64,000 nucleotides of DNA, taken from assembly GCA_016703025.1 (NCBI GenBank), contig JADJCV010000004.1, forward strand, positions 2,111,501 through 2,175,500, given 5' to 3'. This DNA comes from Candidatus Avedoeria danica (lineage in GTDB: Bacteria; Chloroflexota; Anaerolineae; Epilineales; Epilineaceae). This document shows positions 1 to 8,554 of this stretch, piece after piece. How positions within the stretch are numbered: position 1 is the first letter of the stretch; each line of letters starts with the position of its first letter. The notes under the pieces are model-generated. The model saw only the letters and a program-made list of their open reading frames with translations. It ran no database searches and was not told the origin of the DNA. Both the position numbers and the translations under genes were made by a program.

Positions 1-3000
1 CGGCTGGATCAGCATCTCGTCCGAGGCGTCCGGGTTGCGCCCGAGCATGGCAAGCCACTCGCCGCTCCGCGCGGCGACGCCCACGGAGGTGCCCTCCACC
101 ACGACGGTCGCCGCGTCACCGGGCTCCAACGCCGCGAAGGCCCACCAATCCACGGGCCCGGACTCGAAGCCCGGATTCACGAGCCACGATCGGCACAACG
201 GCCCCGGCCCGCCGGTGGCCGTCGGCGACGGCGTGGGCGGGCGGCTCGTGGGGGTTCTCGTGCGCGTGGACGTTGGGCTGGCTCCCGGCATCGACGTGCG
301 GGTCGGTGTGCGGGTAGGCGTGCGACGAGGTGTGGCGGATGCCGTCGCGGGGGTTCCTGGGGGCGAGTCGGACGCACCGAGTCGCGCAGCCCGCAACGAA
401 ATGGGCAGGTGGGCGGTGTACGCGCGCACGGTCACGCTGATCACGTCGGCCCCGAAGACGCCCCCCGAGTCCTGTGCCCCGAGCGTGATCCAATGGTCTC
501 CCGCGGAGAGCAGCGTCACGACCATGTCACCCACACCCAGCAACCCATCGCGATCGGACGTCCACGTGAAGGCGTCGGACGGCAGCGCACCGTCCTCGAG
601 ATCGTCGCCGCCGGCCGAGAACCTCACCGGCATGCCGGGCCGCAGGACGGCACCGCGCGCCGGCGCGAGGATGACCGGTCGCGGGCTCTTCTCCGTCACC
701 GCGAATGCGTCGGAGGTCGCGGCGGTGGCGAGGAAGCCGTCCGAGGCATACACCCGCACGAGCGCCCCGTCACCGCCAGGCAGCTCCGCCATGTCAAGGG
801 CGTAGCTGTTGCCCACCAGCCCGGTATCGACATGGGTCCACGTCACGCCGCCGTCAGGGCTGTACACAACGTCGAACACGAGCGGCTCGCCATCCGCATC
901 GCTGGCGGTCCAGCGGATCGTGCGCATCCCATCCCACCGGTCGCCGGCCGCCGGGCTGGTGATCGCCACGGCCGGCGCATGGGCGCTGGCCGCGCGGCGC
1001 GCCAGCGTTTGACCCAGGCGTCGCACCTCCAGCGCACGGACGCCCGGCGCCGCGCGCCGCACGACGAAGAAGTCCTCGGCGTCGACGGGCTCCTGCTCGG
1101 AGTCCAGGAAGTCGGCCTCGAAGCAGACGTCCTCCAGCATGCGGTCGTTGCCGTCCAGTTGGGCCACACAGTACTCGCCGGACGCGCCGTATTCGATGGC
1201 CGACGGGTTGCCGTCGATGAACAGGATCTTGTCCAGTGCGGCGCTGCCGGCGCGGAAGACCGTGCCGCTGGCGACGATCAGCGGCTCAGCTACCCAATCG
1301 TCCGCCGCGGCCGCACGCGCGTCGTCGGCCGGCGGCGCCGCCACGGCCAACCGATCGTACAGCTTCTGGTACGTCCACGGTGCCAAGCCATACCCCTTGT
1401 CATCGCAGTAGCTCATGACGTCGTGGAGGCCGGACGCCAACGCTTGCCAGCCGGCGGCGGCCGGCGCCACGCCGATCTCGCGGATCGTCGGGTCGAGCGG
1501 GAACGGCCAATCCGTGTCGTCGTCCCAAGCCCCGCAGGCATTGACGCGATCCGGCTTCGTGCGGATGGGATGGCGGCGCCCCAGGTTGTGCGAAATCTCG
1601 TGCGCCATCGTCTCCGGCCCGTGGGCATAGTTCTGGACCCAGACCACATGTTCCAGACCGGCCGGTGCGCTCCACGCGGGATTCGACCTCCCAACCACCT
1701 TCGTGTCGCCGGTCCTGGGGAGCCAGCCCACCAGGAGGTCGGGCGAGCCGCCGAGGTTGAGCACGCGCGGATGCGCGTACAGCCAGTTGAGGCGGGCGAT
1801 GAGCGCCCGCTGCGTCGCCTTCGGCGTCAGCGACTCGTCGAAGCCGATGGATCTCCCGCGCCGGTACGTCAGCGCGCTGGCCGCGAGCGGGAACGTGCCC
1901 TTCATCCAGGCCGCCGCACGCGCGATGCGATCGGCGTCCGGCAACTTGCCCGGCTGGCCCGGCGGCCGGTAGCGAATCGGCACGTAGGTGACGGCGAGCT
2001 CCGGGCTGGGCTCGAAGTCCAACGTCACGATCTCGGTGTTGTTGCGCGTGTCGGTTTCGGCGAGCCGGCGGTCGGGGTCGAGCTCGACGCGCAGCACGAC
2101 GCGCGCCCGCCGGACGAGGTCGAGCGGCAAGTCGAAGTCCAGCGTCCCACCGCCAAGGTGCGGCCGCAGCGTAAACGCGCGGCTCCCATCCGTGTGCGCG
2201 GCGGTCAGCACGGCGGGCCCGTGCAAGGGGCGCAGCACCCGGCCGGGCGGGTCGAGGACCGTTACCCGGGCGTCCAGCCGCTGGCCGTCGACCTTGCCGG
2301 AAGCGAGGTCCACGAGCGGGTAGACCCGCAGCAGAGCGGGCTTGCCGCGGATCAGCGGGATCTCGTTGTCCGCGCAGTTCGTCGCGCCCTCGGTGATGTC
2401 CATGCACTGGATCACCTGGGTGTGCTCGACGTGCCCGACCATGACATCCAGGACCGGCGTCGGGGTTGCGCTGGGCTTGGCGGTTGCCGTCGCCGAAGCC
2501 GTCGCGGTCATCGGCGGGGCAACGGCGCGCCATTCGTAGTCGAAGGTCACCGACGACCCGTTGTTCCAGCTCGTGCCGACGCCGAAGAACCACTGCAGCG
2601 TCCCGGGACCGTTCGGCACCGCGTAGGCGAACGTCCCCGTCTTGGTGCCCGGGTTGTACTCGTAGCCGCCGAGGTTGGCGGACGCGAGGCGGCGCGCCGG
2701 GGGATCCGCCCAGAAATAGGTGTCGCAGTCATGGTGCCAACCGTCGCCGGAGCCGCTGATCGACAGCGTCGACGAGACGGACACCTCGATGGTCTGGCCG
2801 GGCAGAAGCACCGCGGGCGGCGGCGTCCAGGCGTGGCTGGTGCTCATCGAGCCGCTTCGACCGGTGCTCGAGTTGCTCCAGCTGAACGAACTGCTCGCCC
2901 CGGTTGGGCTGATGTCGAACGAACCCTGCTGGTTCTCCTCGGGCACAGGCACGCGGTCCGACGCCCGGTTCACCACGGGTTCCTTGAGCACCCACGCGCC

Positions 3001-3273
3001 GCCTTGCAGCGTCGCCGCATCCACCAAGGGTGTCGTGGTCCGTTCAGGCGCAAGCAGTGCAGCGGCGACGAGCACGCCGGCACACACCGCAGCCGCTGCA
3101 AGCGCGAACCGCACGGGGCCGCGGAAGGGGTTCGCAGGCCCGCGATTTGCGGTCGCCGCGACGGGCCCACGGGTGTCAACCGAACCGGAGACGACCTTGT
3201 GGTTGGTCACGGCCTTGCCCTGCTTTCGTGTGAAGGACGTGTAGTGCCCGGCCGCAGCGGGCTGCGCTCGCAT
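1..3273 (-). CDS. Secreted metzincin-type metalloprotease, multidomain, 3' end cut by window edge
   Basis: This reading frame is open from here to the left edge of the window, so the C-terminus is missing. A hydrophobic segment near residue 60 (with AGVLVAAALL) is the signal peptide or anchor. The motif HEISHNLGRRH at residues 558-568 is the metzincin zinc site (three His plus catalytic Glu), and a Met-turn, VMSYC, follows with M620. Downstream are two Ig/fibronectin-like segments, then a linker of Thr/Pro/Arg repeats (about 230-390 bp from the edge) and the beginning of a domain with NPGFESG, which resembles carbohydrate-binding modules. It probably degrades extracellular protein while held at the surface or on glycan. 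The start is uncertain: ATG at 3273 lies 8 bp past the upstream gene's stop, while GTG at 3210 has a weak AAGG upstream and gives a more normal signal peptide. Specificity is not readable from sequence. Confidence 0.82.
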   Translation of the reverse strand, partial: MRAQPAAAGHYTSFTRKQGKAVTNHKVVSGSVDTRGPVAATANRGPANPFRGPVRFALAAAAVCAGVLVAAALLAPERTTTPLVDAATLQGGAWVLKEPVVNRASDRVPVPEENQQGSFDISPTGASSSFSWSNSSTGRSGSMSTSHAWTPPPAVLLPGQTIEVSVSSTLSISGSGDGWHHDCDTYFWADPPARRLASANLGGYEYNPGTKTGTFAYAVPNGPGTLQWFFGVGTSWNNGSSVTFDYEWRAVAPPMTATASATATAKPSATPTPVLDVMVGHVEHTQVIQCMDITEGATNCADNEIPLIRGKPALLRVYPLVDLASGKVDGQRLDARVTVLDPPGRVLRPLHGPAVLTAAHTDGSRAFTLRPHLGGGTLDFDLPLDLVRRARVVLRVELDPDRRLAETDTRNNTEIVTLDFEPSPELAVTYVPIRYRPPGQPGKLPDADRIARAAAWMKGTFPLAASALTYRRGRSIGFDESLTPKATQRALIARLNWLYAHPRVLNLGGSPDLLVGWLPRTGDTKVVGRSNPAWSAPAGLEHVVWVQNYAHGPETMAHEISHNLGRRHPIRTKPDRVNACGAWDDDTDWPFPLDPTIREIGVAPAAAGWQALASGLHDVMSYCDDKGYGLAPWTYQKLYDRLAVAAPPADDARAAAADDWVAEPLIVASGTVFRAGSAALDKILFIDGNPSAIEYGASGEYCVAQLDGNDRMLEDVCFEADFLDSEQEPVDAEDFFVVRRAAPGVRALEVRRLGQTLARRAASAHAPAVAITSPAAGDRWDGMRTIRWTASDADGEPLVFDVVYSPDGGVTWTHVDTGLVGNSYALDMAELPGGDGALVRVYASDGFLATAATSDAFAVTEKSPRPVILAPARGAVLRPGMPVRFSAGGDDLEDGALPSDAFTWTSDRDGLLGVGDMVVTLLSAGDHWITLGAQDSGGVFGADVISVTVRAYTAHLPISLRAARLGASDSPPGTPATASATPRRTPTRTPTRTSMPGASPTSTRTRTPTSRPPTPSPTATGGPGPLCRSWLVNPGFESGPVDWWAFAALEPGDAATVVVEGTSVGVAARSGEWLAMLGRNPDASDEMLIQP

Positions 3274-3281
3274 GGACGCGG

Positions 3282-4490
3282 CTAGTACCCCGCCATGCGT
3301 TCGGCCCGGGACTGGGTGCGCGTCAGATCCCACGCCCACCCGAGCAACACCGCCGCCAGCAGCCCGAACGCCACCCCCTGCAGCCGCGCTTCGAACGCCG
3401 GCAGCGCGATGCTGGCGACGAGGGCCAGCGTGCAGACGTTGAGGCCGATCCAACTGCTCCAGCGACCGCCGAGCGCCAAGCGATCCGCGGACGATGCGTC
3501 GGCCTGTTCGACCCGCGCGAACGCGGGCGGGAGGAGCGCGATGAGCGTCTGCAGCAGCCAGCCGTACGCCAGGATGGCCGGTCCGACGGACTCGACCCGC
3601 GCCACGGGCAGCGTGCCGGAGCCGAGGAGGATGAACGGCAGCGCGGTGGCGGGCACCAGGATCCAGATGTAGGCGGTCAGCACATGGGCCGCGCCCGGGC
3701 CGCCGTGCGCGCGCAAAGGCAGAATCCGCTGGACGTACAGCAGCGCCGTCGCGACGGCGAACAGAACGATGCCGCCGATCATGAGCCCGTTCGCGTCGCC
3801 CATCCACGGCGCAGCGAGCAGCGCCAGAGCGCCGGCCAGCTGCAGCCAGAAGGCAATCGTCAGCCAGCGCGGCCGCGCGGCAGCTCGGCCCGTCAGCGGC
3901 AGTTGCAGGTCCGTCAGCAGACCGGCCAGGACGAACGATGCGAAGCCCCAGACGACGGCGTGGACGTGCGTTTCCTTGGGTACCGCGATCCGCAGCCACG
4001 GCCCCCAACCGAGCCACAGTCCGGTGCCCACGAGCGCGCCGACGACGACGAACGAGAGGGCGGCCAGGTAGAAGGGGCGGCCGCCCGTGCCGTTCGCGGT
4101 CGCATCTGATGCGTCGGGCACGATCCGCCAAAGGTCCCACGCCAGCCACACGGCCGCCAGCAGCACCAGCGTGCCGCCGACGCCGATCATCGGCGCACGG
4201 ATGAGCGGAATGCCGACGAGGAGGGTGACGAGACCGACGTTCAGCAGCAGCCAGCGGTCGTTTCGCGGCGGCGGCGCCGGTCGTCCGGCACGCAGCGCCA
4301 CGAGGCCGGGCAGGAGCCCGAACGCCGCCTCGGCGACGATGCCGATCGTCACAAGGTGCACGCGCAGCCAACGCAGGCCCATCAGGAACGACGTGACGCC
4401 CACCGATGCCAACGCGGCGTCGATCGCGGCCAATGCGCCGAGCACGGCGAACAGTCGGACCATCGTTCGGTAGGGCTTGGTCACCGGCAT
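3282..4490 (-). CDS. Polytopic membrane protein with His-x-His-rich segment (heme-copper/NnrS-like)
   Basis: About 400 residues made almost entirely of hydrophobic helices (10-12 likely membrane segments), with no soluble domain. One segment reads ETHVHAVVWGFASFVLAGLL; a His-x-His before a WG helix recalls heme ligation in small subunit-I-like and NnrS-like proteins, so a heme-binding membrane protein is possible but unproven. ATG at 4490 (tandem ATG at 4493) is chosen because the ORF's extra 30 N-terminal codons up to 4580 are only a degenerate 15-bp repeat rich in Asp-Pro and Arg-Ser-Asp, and using 4580 would leave almost no room for a promoter against the divergent gene. The downstream protease gene starts within about 10 to 70 bp, so the two may be cotranscribed. 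No family is assigned with certainty. Confidence 0.7.
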   Translation of the reverse strand: MPVTKPYRTMVRLFAVLGALAAIDAALASVGVTSFLMGLRWLRVHLVTIGIVAEAAFGLLPGLVALRAGRPAPPPRNDRWLLLNVGLVTLLVGIPLIRAPMIGVGGTLVLLAAVWLAWDLWRIVPDASDATANGTGGRPFYLAALSFVVVGALVGTGLWLGWGPWLRIAVPKETHVHAVVWGFASFVLAGLLTDLQLPLTGRAAARPRWLTIAFWLQLAGALALLAAPWMGDANGLMIGGIVLFAVATALLYVQRILPLRAHGGPGAAHVLTAYIWILVPATALPFILLGSGTLPVARVESVGPAILAYGWLLQTLIALLPPAFARVEQADASSADRLALGGRWSSWIGLNVCTLALVASIALPAFEARLQGVAFGLLAAVLLGWAWDLTRTQSRAERMAGY

Positions 4491-4513
4491 CATCCTTGGT
4501 TGAGCGCGTCTGT

Positions 4514-4575
4514 CTGAACGGAGCGGATCTGAACGGAGTGGATCTTGGATGAACGGATCCCGGCTGAACGGATCG
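4514..4575. repeat. Degenerate 15-bp direct repeats
   Basis: The motif TGAACGGA occurs four times, at 4515, 4530, 4550 and 4565, spaced 15, 20 and 15 bp. The repeats fill the gap between two divergent genes and would encode the Asp/Pro/Ser-rich start of the leftward ORF if its longest start were used. Confidence 0.65.
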
Positions 4576-4705
4576 AGCATACAGCATGACCCACCGCGCG
4601 AACTTGCGCCAACGCAACGTCGCGTCCGAGCAAACGTGCGATCATGTCAAGCTGTCGAACCCGGTGTCGCCGACGCCGGTGCCTCGCGACGGGGGGCCAA
4701 CCACC

Positions 4706-5683
4706 ATGCCGATGCCCATGCCGACGCCCGTGCCGATGCCCATGCCCAGACCGCGAGCCCCTCGAGCGACGACACCGAGCGCGCATCGGCCCGTCCCGTC
4801 CGGACCGTTCACCCGTATCGCTGTCGCCCTCGCGATTGCCGCGTCGCTCGCCGCATCGATTGCAGCCGTACGCGTCAGCGACCCCTCCGCCCTCGCCCAC
4901 GCCGCGCCCGCCGCGCAGGCAGGTACGTGCACGATCAACGGCCGCCTCCAGCTGTCCGGCGCCGGCGCGGACGACGGGATCATCGTGCGGGCGGCCGCCG
5001 GGGCCAACGGGACCGACGGGGCCGAAACGACGACCGGGCCCGACGGCGCGTTCCAACTGACCGGCCTCTCCCCCGGCACGGTCCGCCTGCACGCGACGCG
5101 GCCGCGCCACCTCAGCGCCTCCGCCGACAACGTGCCGTGCGTCGCCGACGCCGTCACGACGATGGAGACCGTCGAGCTGCCGGGCGGCGACACCGACAAC
5201 AACGACCGCGTCGACCTCTTCGACCTCGTGCGTATCCTGGCCCACTACCGCCAGTGCGCCGGCGAGGCGGACTTCGATCCGACGGCGGATCTGGACGACA
5301 GCGGCTGCATCGACCTCTACGATCTCGTGCGCGTCGCGTCGAACTACCGCGTGACGGGACCCGTGCCGTGGCCCGTCGACGACGTCACGAAGCCGGGTCC
5401 GGACCCGGTCAGCTTCCGGGACGACATCCTGCCGATGTTCGTGCGCGACTGCCGGGGCTGCCACGGCTACGTCGGCGGGCTGAACCTGGACGACTACGCC
5501 CACCTCATGGCCGGCGGCAACAGCGGGCCGGTCGTCGTGCCGGGGGAGCCGCAGGCCAGCCTGCTCTACCTCAAGGTGTCCCGGCAGGTGTCGCCGTACA
5601 TGCCGCCCGGCGGCGTCCGGATGTCCGACGAGGACATCGCGCTGATCCGGGACTGGATCGAAGGCGGGGCGGCGGATAACTAG
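4706..5683 (+). CDS. Secreted protein with dockerin-like repeat pair and planctomycete-type cytochrome c domain
   Basis: The N-terminus is Met/Pro-rich, followed by a signal peptide (IAVALAIAASLAASIAA). A small beta-sandwich-like segment (about residues 70-155, rich in TGPDGAFQLTGL) resembles carboxypeptidase-regulatory domains. Two EF-hand-like halves follow, beginning at D162 (DTDNNDRVDLFDLVRI) and D195 (DLDDSGCIDLYDLVRV), the layout of a type I dockerin. The C-terminus carries a heme c site CRGCH at residues 249-253 and a candidate distal Met ligand M299 in YMPPGG, as in planctomycete-type cytochrome c domains. It is therefore probably an exported, calcium-binding, heme-carrying protein; its redox partner is unknown. 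ATG 4706 is preferred for the poly-G Shine-Dalgarno (GGGGGG) 10-15 bp upstream; an in-frame ATG at 4586 would sit next to the divergent ORF. Confidence 0.8.
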   Translation: MPMPMPTPVPMPMPRPRAPRATTPSAHRPVPSGPFTRIAVALAIAASLAASIAAVRVSDPSALAHAAPAAQAGTCTINGRLQLSGAGADDGIIVRAAAGANGTDGAETTTGPDGAFQLTGLSPGTVRLHATRPRHLSASADNVPCVADAVTTMETVELPGGDTDNNDRVDLFDLVRILAHYRQCAGEADFDPTADLDDSGCIDLYDLVRVASNYRVTGPVPWPVDDVTKPGPDPVSFRDDILPMFVRDCRGCHGYVGGLNLDDYAHLMAGGNSGPVVVPGEPQASLLYLKVSRQVSPYMPPGGVRMSDEDIALIRDWIEGGAADN

Positions 5684-5735
5684 CCGCCGCGAGCCTTCCC
5701 ATCAAGGCTGCAGCCCACACCCAGGAGCCCCAACC

Positions 5736-7151
5736 GTGTCCGATCCACTTCCCCCCCGCACGATGGGCCAACAGTTCGGCCGCCGCTCGTGGGCCGAGCC
5801 GTGGAAGATCAAGGTCGTCGAGCCGCTGACGATGACGACGCGCGCGCAGCGCGAGCAGGCGCTCGGCGAGGCCGGCTTCAACACGTTCCTGCTGCGGTCG
5901 GACGACGTGTACATCGACCTGCTGACGGACAGCGGGACGAACGCGATGAGCGACCGGCAGTGGGCCGGGATGATGCTGGGTGACGAAGCGTATGCGGGCA
6001 GCCGCAACTTCTATCGTCTCGAGGAGACGGTCCAGCGCACGTACGGCTACCGCTACTTCGTGCCGACGCATCAGGGCCGCGGGGCGGAGCACCTGATCAG
6101 CCAGACGGCGATCCGACCGGGCCAGGTGATCCCGGGCAACATGTACTTCACGACGACCCGCCTGCACCAGGAGCTGGCCGGCGGCCGCTTCGTGGACGTC
6201 ATCATCGACGCGGCGCACGATCCGCACGACCCGCATCCGTTCAAGGGCAACGTCGACCTCGCCAAGCTCGAGGCCGTGATCGCATCCGAGGGCGCGGCGA
6301 ACATCGCCTACGTCAGCCTGGCCGGCACGGTGAACATGGCCGGCGGGCAGCCGGTCAGCATGGCCAACGTGAAGGACGTGCGCGCGCTGTGCGATCGGCA
6401 CGGCCTGAAGCTCTTCCTGGATGCCACGCGCCTCGTCGAAAACGCGTTCTTCATCCAGGAGCGCGAGGCCGGGTACGCGGAGCGCTCCATCGCCCAGATC
6501 GTCCGCGAGCTGTGCGACCTCACGGATGCGGCGTGGATGAGCGCCAAGAAGGACAGCCTCGTGAACATCGGCGGCTGGCTGGCGGTGAACGACGAGGGGC
6601 TGTTCGAGGAGCTGCGCAACCTCGTCGTCGTCTACGAGGGCCTGCACACGTACGGCGGCCTGGCGGGGCGCGACATGGAGGCGATGGCGATCGGCATCAC
6701 GGAGTCCATGCAGGACGACTACATCCGCTCCCGGATCGGCCAGGTCCGTTACCTGGGCGAGCTGCTGGCCGACTGGGACATCCCGATCGTCCGTCCGACG
6801 GGCGGCCACGCCGTCTTCCTGGACGCCCGCGCGTTCTACCCGCACGTCCCGCAGGACCAGTTCCCGGCCCAGCTGCTGGCCGCCGAGCTCTACCTGGACG
6901 CCGGCATCCGGGCGATGGAGCGCGGCATCGTCAGCGCCGGCCGCGATCCGCAAACCGGCGAGCATCAGTTCCCCAAGCTCGAACTGACCCGCCTGACGAT
7001 CCCGCGCCGCGTCTACACCCAGGCCCACATGGACGTCGTAGCCGAGTCCGTGAAGGCCGTGTACGACCAGCGGGCGACGGCGACGGGGCTTCGAATGCTG
7101 TACGAGCCGAAGTACTTGCGGTTCTTCCAGGCGCGGTTCGAGCGGGTATAG
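5736..7151 (+). CDS. tpl: Tyrosine phenol-lyase (beta-tyrosinase)
   Basis: A PLP enzyme of the beta-eliminating lyase family that splits L-tyrosine to phenol, pyruvate and ammonia (reversible). The protein is 471 residues and tracks the Citrobacter enzyme with a constant offset of 15 at every active-site position I could place: PLP lysine K272 in SAKKD (K257 there), D229 and R232 in DATR (D214, R217), M394 and R396 in MERG (M379, R381, the phenol-binding Arg), and F463-F464 (F448-F449). Tryptophanases lack this MER arginine, so tyrosine rather than tryptophan is the expected substrate. GTG at 5736 is preceded by AGGAG at 5723. It stands alone, convergent with hisS, with no adjacent amino-acid permease. 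Confidence 0.93.
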   Translation: MSDPLPPRTMGQQFGRRSWAEPWKIKVVEPLTMTTRAQREQALGEAGFNTFLLRSDDVYIDLLTDSGTNAMSDRQWAGMMLGDEAYAGSRNFYRLEETVQRTYGYRYFVPTHQGRGAEHLISQTAIRPGQVIPGNMYFTTTRLHQELAGGRFVDVIIDAAHDPHDPHPFKGNVDLAKLEAVIASEGAANIAYVSLAGTVNMAGGQPVSMANVKDVRALCDRHGLKLFLDATRLVENAFFIQEREAGYAERSIAQIVRELCDLTDAAWMSAKKDSLVNIGGWLAVNDEGLFEELRNLVVVYEGLHTYGGLAGRDMEAMAIGITESMQDDYIRSRIGQVRYLGELLADWDIPIVRPTGGHAVFLDARAFYPHVPQDQFPAQLLAAELYLDAGIRAMERGIVSAGRDPQTGEHQFPKLELTRLTIPRRVYTQAHMDVVAESVKAVYDQRATATGLRMLYEPKYLRFFQARFERV

Positions 7152-7193
7152 GCCGCGGTTTGAGTAGGTATAGGACGCAGTTCGGGCGGCCAT

Positions 7194-7214
7194 AGGCCTT
7201 GCCGGCCAAGGCCT
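7194..7214. terminator. Hairpin between convergent tpl and hisS
   Basis: Arms AGGCCTTG and CAAGGCCT flank a CCGGC loop, exactly between the two convergent genes; the last bases form the hisS stop codon. There is no T-tract, so a bidirectional intrinsic terminator is inferred from position and symmetry only. Confidence 0.4.
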
Positions 7215-8493
7215 ACCCGTCGTCCGGCGACCCGCCCGTGACCGCCAGCGCAAGCGCATCCCGCTCGACGACCCGCTGCTCCTGGGCCGCGAGGTCCTTC
7301 AGCATGACCGTCCCGGCCGCCAGCTCGTCCCCGCCGATGATCGCCGCGAACCGCGCCCCGGCGTCGGACGCATCGCCCAGCTGCTTGCGCATCCCCTTCG
7401 TGCCCGGCGACATCGAGGCCGCGATCCCGGCACGCCGGAGCGCCACGGCCGCCTGCACGCACGCGTCCTTGGTGGGGCCGTCGAAGTAGACGAACCAGAC
7501 GTCGGGCGTGCCGAGTGGCGGCGGCGGGATGTCGAACTGCTTGAGGACGGCCACGCAGCGCTCGATCCCGCTGCCGAACCCCACGCCGGGCGTCGGCACG
7601 CCGCCCAGGAGCTCCATCAGGCCGTCGTACCGCCCGCCGCCGCACAGCGCGCTCTGGGCGCCGATGCCCTGCACGTGGATCTCGAACACGGAGCGCGTGT
7701 AGTAATCGAGTCCGCGAACGAGCAATGGGTTGAGGTCGTACGCCAGTCCGGCGAGGTCGAGGTAGCGCCTGAGGTCGGCGAAGTGGGCGCGGCTCTCGTC
7801 GTCGATGTGGTCCGTGAGGCGCGGCGCGTCGGCGATGACGCTCTGCGTCGGCGCCTCCTTGCTGTCCAGCACGCGCAGCGGGTTCTTCGCCAGCCGCTCG
7901 ATGTCGATCTCGGGCAGCTCGGCACGGCGGCGCTCGAGGTACGGGACGAGGACGTCGGCAACGTACGACCGGCGCGCCTGGGGGCTGCCGATCGAGTTCA
8001 GCTGGAAGCGCAGGCCCGTCAGGCCAAGCGCCGAGAAGTAGTCCCACAGCAGGCTCATCACCTCGAAGTCCACGACCGGATCGGCCTCGCCGATGATCTC
8101 GACGTTGAACTGGGAGTGCTGCCGGAAACGGTTCGCCTGCGGCCGCTCGTAGCGGAAGACCGGGCCGAACGTGACGAGCCGGACGGGCTGGGGCCACGAG
8201 CCCATCCCGTTCTGGAGGTAGGCCCGCATGATCCCGGCCGTGAACTCGGGCCGGAGCGTGAGCTGCTCGCTCTCCGGCCGCGGCCGGAACGTGAACATCT
8301 CTTTTTCGACGATGTCCGTCCCGGTCCCGACCCCGCGCGCAAACAGCTCGGTGTGCTCGTAGATCGGGATGTCGATCGGCCGGCAGCCGTAACGGCCGGC
8401 GACATCGCGCGCCGTGGCGAGGATCCAGCGCCAATAGGCCTGGTCGTCTGGCAGGACGTCTTGCGTGCCGGTCGGGCGCTGGAAGTCGGTCAT
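7213..8493 (-). CDS. hisS: Histidine--tRNA ligase
   Basis: A class II aminoacyl-tRNA synthetase that charges tRNA-His. The 426 residues match bacterial HisRS in length. Visible motifs are the N-terminal RPTGTQDVLP, motif 2 with FRYERPQANRFRQHSQFN, the histidine-specific LVRGLDYYTRSVFE, and motif 3 GFGSGIERC; the C-terminal anticodon-binding domain starts around residue 325. ATG 8493 is the first start, preceded by a TATAAT box only 8 bp upstream, which suggests a leaderless transcript. It is divergent from the secreted repeat protein gene at 8555 and convergent with tpl. A housekeeping gene, with nothing unusual inside the protein. Confidence 0.96.
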   Translation of the reverse strand: MTDFQRPTGTQDVLPDDQAYWRWILATARDVAGRYGCRPIDIPIYEHTELFARGVGTGTDIVEKEMFTFRPRPESEQLTLRPEFTAGIMRAYLQNGMGSWPQPVRLVTFGPVFRYERPQANRFRQHSQFNVEIIGEADPVVDFEVMSLLWDYFSALGLTGLRFQLNSIGSPQARRSYVADVLVPYLERRRAELPEIDIERLAKNPLRVLDSKEAPTQSVIADAPRLTDHIDDESRAHFADLRRYLDLAGLAYDLNPLLVRGLDYYTRSVFEIHVQGIGAQSALCGGGRYDGLMELLGGVPTPGVGFGSGIERCVAVLKQFDIPPPPLGTPDVWFVYFDGPTKDACVQAAVALRRAGIAASMSPGTKGMRKQLGDASDAGARFAAIIGGDELAAGTVMLKDLAAQEQRVVERDALALAVTGGSPDDG

Positions 8494-8501
8494 GGGGCGG
8501 G

Positions 8502-8507
8502 ATTATA
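8502..8507 (-). promoter_or_regulatory. hisS: Consensus -10 box (TATAAT) for hisS
   Basis: A perfect TATAAT reads leftward and ends 8 bp before the hisS ATG, so transcription should start at or next to the start codon. No convincing -35 hexamer is seen at the expected distance. Confidence 0.5.
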
Positions 8508-8554
8508 GATGCTATCCTTCGCGCTCCCACGCGCCCGCCCTCCAGGAGCCGACG

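Noticed and set aside
409..3285. Long open frame on the + strand across the protease gene
   Set aside because: Its translation is Arg/Gly/His-rich low complexity without motifs; the minus frame has the zinc motif and Met-turn.
4706..5683. Cellulosome component
   Set aside because: Dockerin-like halves alone, with no cohesin or glycoside hydrolase nearby, do not support this.
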